A stretch of 64,000 nucleotides of DNA from Viscum album (Eukaryota; Streptophyta; Magnoliopsida; Santalales; Viscaceae), in assembly GCA_963277665.1 (NCBI GenBank), contig OY728137.1, positions 1,170,648,670 through 1,170,712,669 of the forward strand, written 5' to 3'. The notes beneath the pieces are model-generated. The model worked only from the letters and a program-made list of their open reading frames with translations. It was not told the origin of the DNA and made no database searches. Of the stretch, positions 62,740-64,000 are shown piece by piece. Position numbers and translations under genes: made by a program. Within the stretch, counting starts at the first letter, position 1. Every line of letters begins with the position of its first letter.

Positions 62740-64000
62740 GTAAGGGATCCTACCCCTCTCTTTCTTTTTAAGTACACTCTTTTATGTCATTCATTTTAAG
62801 ATAATATTTCTTATGATTGGGATGTTATTTTATATTAATCCTAATTTAATTTTTTTTGTTTATATGATGAGAGACCCTATTTTCTCTCATCAATCCATTT
62901 TGGATGTTTTGAGTGGCGCCGTTAGGCTGCCGAATTTTCGTAAGGGATCCTACCCCTCTCTTTCTTTTTTAAGTACACTCTTTTATGTCATTAATTTTAA
63001 GATCATATTTCTCATGATTGGGATGCTATTTTATATTAATCTTACTGTACTTTTTTATGTTCATATGATGTGAGACCCTAATTTCTCTCATCAATCCATT
63101 TTGGAAGTTTTGAGTGGCGCTATTAAGCTGTCGAATTTTCATAAGAGATCCAACCTCTCTCTTTCTTTTTAAGTACTCTTTTTATGTAACTTACTTTATT
63201 CTCATCTTTATTATGTTTAGGGATGTTCTTTTATATTAATCTTGATGTAAATTTTATGTTAATATTATGAAATACCCTATTTTTTCACATCAATACATTT
63301 TTGAAAGTTTTATATGGCGCCGTTAGGCTGCTGAATTTTCATAAGGGGATTTTCATCTCACTTTTTATTCCCATGAGACTCATGCTACAATAGACACTAT
63401 TTCTTTTTTGTGTGGTGTATTTACTGCCAATTATCTTACTATCTTTGTAATAAACTCTCATTTATGGGTATTTACATCTTCATTGTATGATGCTTCTTTC
63501 ATGGGGTGTAGGTTTCGAAAGTTTCCCAAATCTGTAAGGGAACCTTTCACACTCCTCTTTTAAAAAGAATTATTTTGTTATGTCTTTTAATTTGCATCTT
63601 GTTGTGTTGGGATATGTTCTTCTATATCCTTATTGGTGTAAATTTTATTTCCAAGTGATGAGATACCATTTTCTCTCTCATCAACTCATTTTATGAATTT
63701 TAATGTGACATCGTTAGGTTGTCAAATTCTTGCAAGGGATCTTCTTAACTCAATTTCAATCCTTTGGGTTAAACTTGTATTCCTAGAACACGTCATGCTA
63801 TGAATAAGTGTGAATTAATCTGATTGTTTTACACTTAATATCCACTTATATTGGGTGTATTTATATTTTTCACACATAATTATGGGATTGATTTGTCCTT
63901 AATTTAAGGATACCTTCTTTAATAGGGATTTCATCTCATTTTAGATTTCTATTGAGACATCATCGTTGTTATGCACCAATTATCTCTCATATGGTGTATA
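62740..64000 (+). repeat. About 200-bp tandem repeat array, at least six units, runs off the window
   Basis: The unit-start motif (gtaagggatcc or its variants) is seen at about 62741, 62941, 63142, 63342, 63535, 63733 and 63923, so spacing is 200, 201, 200, 193, 198 and 190. A typical unit holds a pyrimidine run (ctctctttcttttt), gatgggatgttattttatat-like DNA, a gatgagagaccc...ctctcatcaa stretch, and a GC-rich end (TGGCGCCGTTAGGCTGCCGA, 62914). The first two units are very alike; later ones are progressively more diverged. The 86-codon frame 62813-63073 is the array itself read as protein and is not a gene. Confidence 0.9.

Noticed and set aside
62813..63073. 86-codon plus-strand frame with repeated MIGMLFYIN
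   Set aside because: It is the 200-bp tandem array read as protein. The residue repeats follow the DNA repeat, and the frame is lost in later units.
1..64000. tRNA or rRNA genes
   Set aside because: I saw no stretch with tRNA box A and B signals in the right spacing and no rRNA-like conserved sequence. The GC-rich blocks are explained by repeats.

Overview
The window looks like gene-poor, repeat-derived nuclear DNA from a land plant with a large genome. It is very AT-rich. I found no host protein-coding gene, rRNA, tRNA or CRISPR array. The plant call is an inference from three things: a Ty3/gypsy chromovirus-type retrotransposon with an initiator-tRNA-Met primer site, a decayed non-LTR ORF1 with a DUF4283-like domain, and several older LTR pairs and tandem repeats in a nested layout. 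I cannot name the species.

The best-defined object is a 10.3-kb Ty3/gypsy element on the minus strand (12469-22803). It has two 2640-bp LTRs, a primer binding site (20149-20159), a polypurine tract (15109-15123), gag (about 19661-18541) and pol in the order protease, reverse transcriptase, RNase H, integrase and chromodomain-like tail (about 18540-15158). It is dead: it has frameshifts and many stops, and key residues of the protease, integrase and zinc knuckles are changed. A second, older relative (47344 to about 52490, minus) keeps one LTR and the RT-to-integrase part. It sits directly against a plus-strand gypsy RT relic (about 46880-47343), which suggests nesting.

By comparing distant parts of the window by eye I also find: a diverged direct-repeat pair (about 1800-3570 and 8870-10640, offset about 7.06 kb, with a 41-bp tandem repeat in the left copy and a decayed related array in the right); a second pair (about 23290-25760 and 30930-33360, offset about 7.66 kb), probably the LTRs of an old plus-strand element; a small TRIM-like candidate (42024-43422); and a four-copy family (about 7140-8000, 52500-54010, 59440-60203, 61060-62500). 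In that family a TATA-like box is followed about 350-370 bp later by a ladder of about 190-bp units with a conserved GGACTACTGCCTCA-like core. The right end (62740-64000) is a roughly 200-bp tandem array that runs off the window.

The flanks are depleted not only in CpG but also in GpC, while the younger gypsy element is not. Reading frames in the relics have decayed largely by point mutation to stop codons rather than by indels. All boundaries marked as approximate come from reading by eye, without alignment software.
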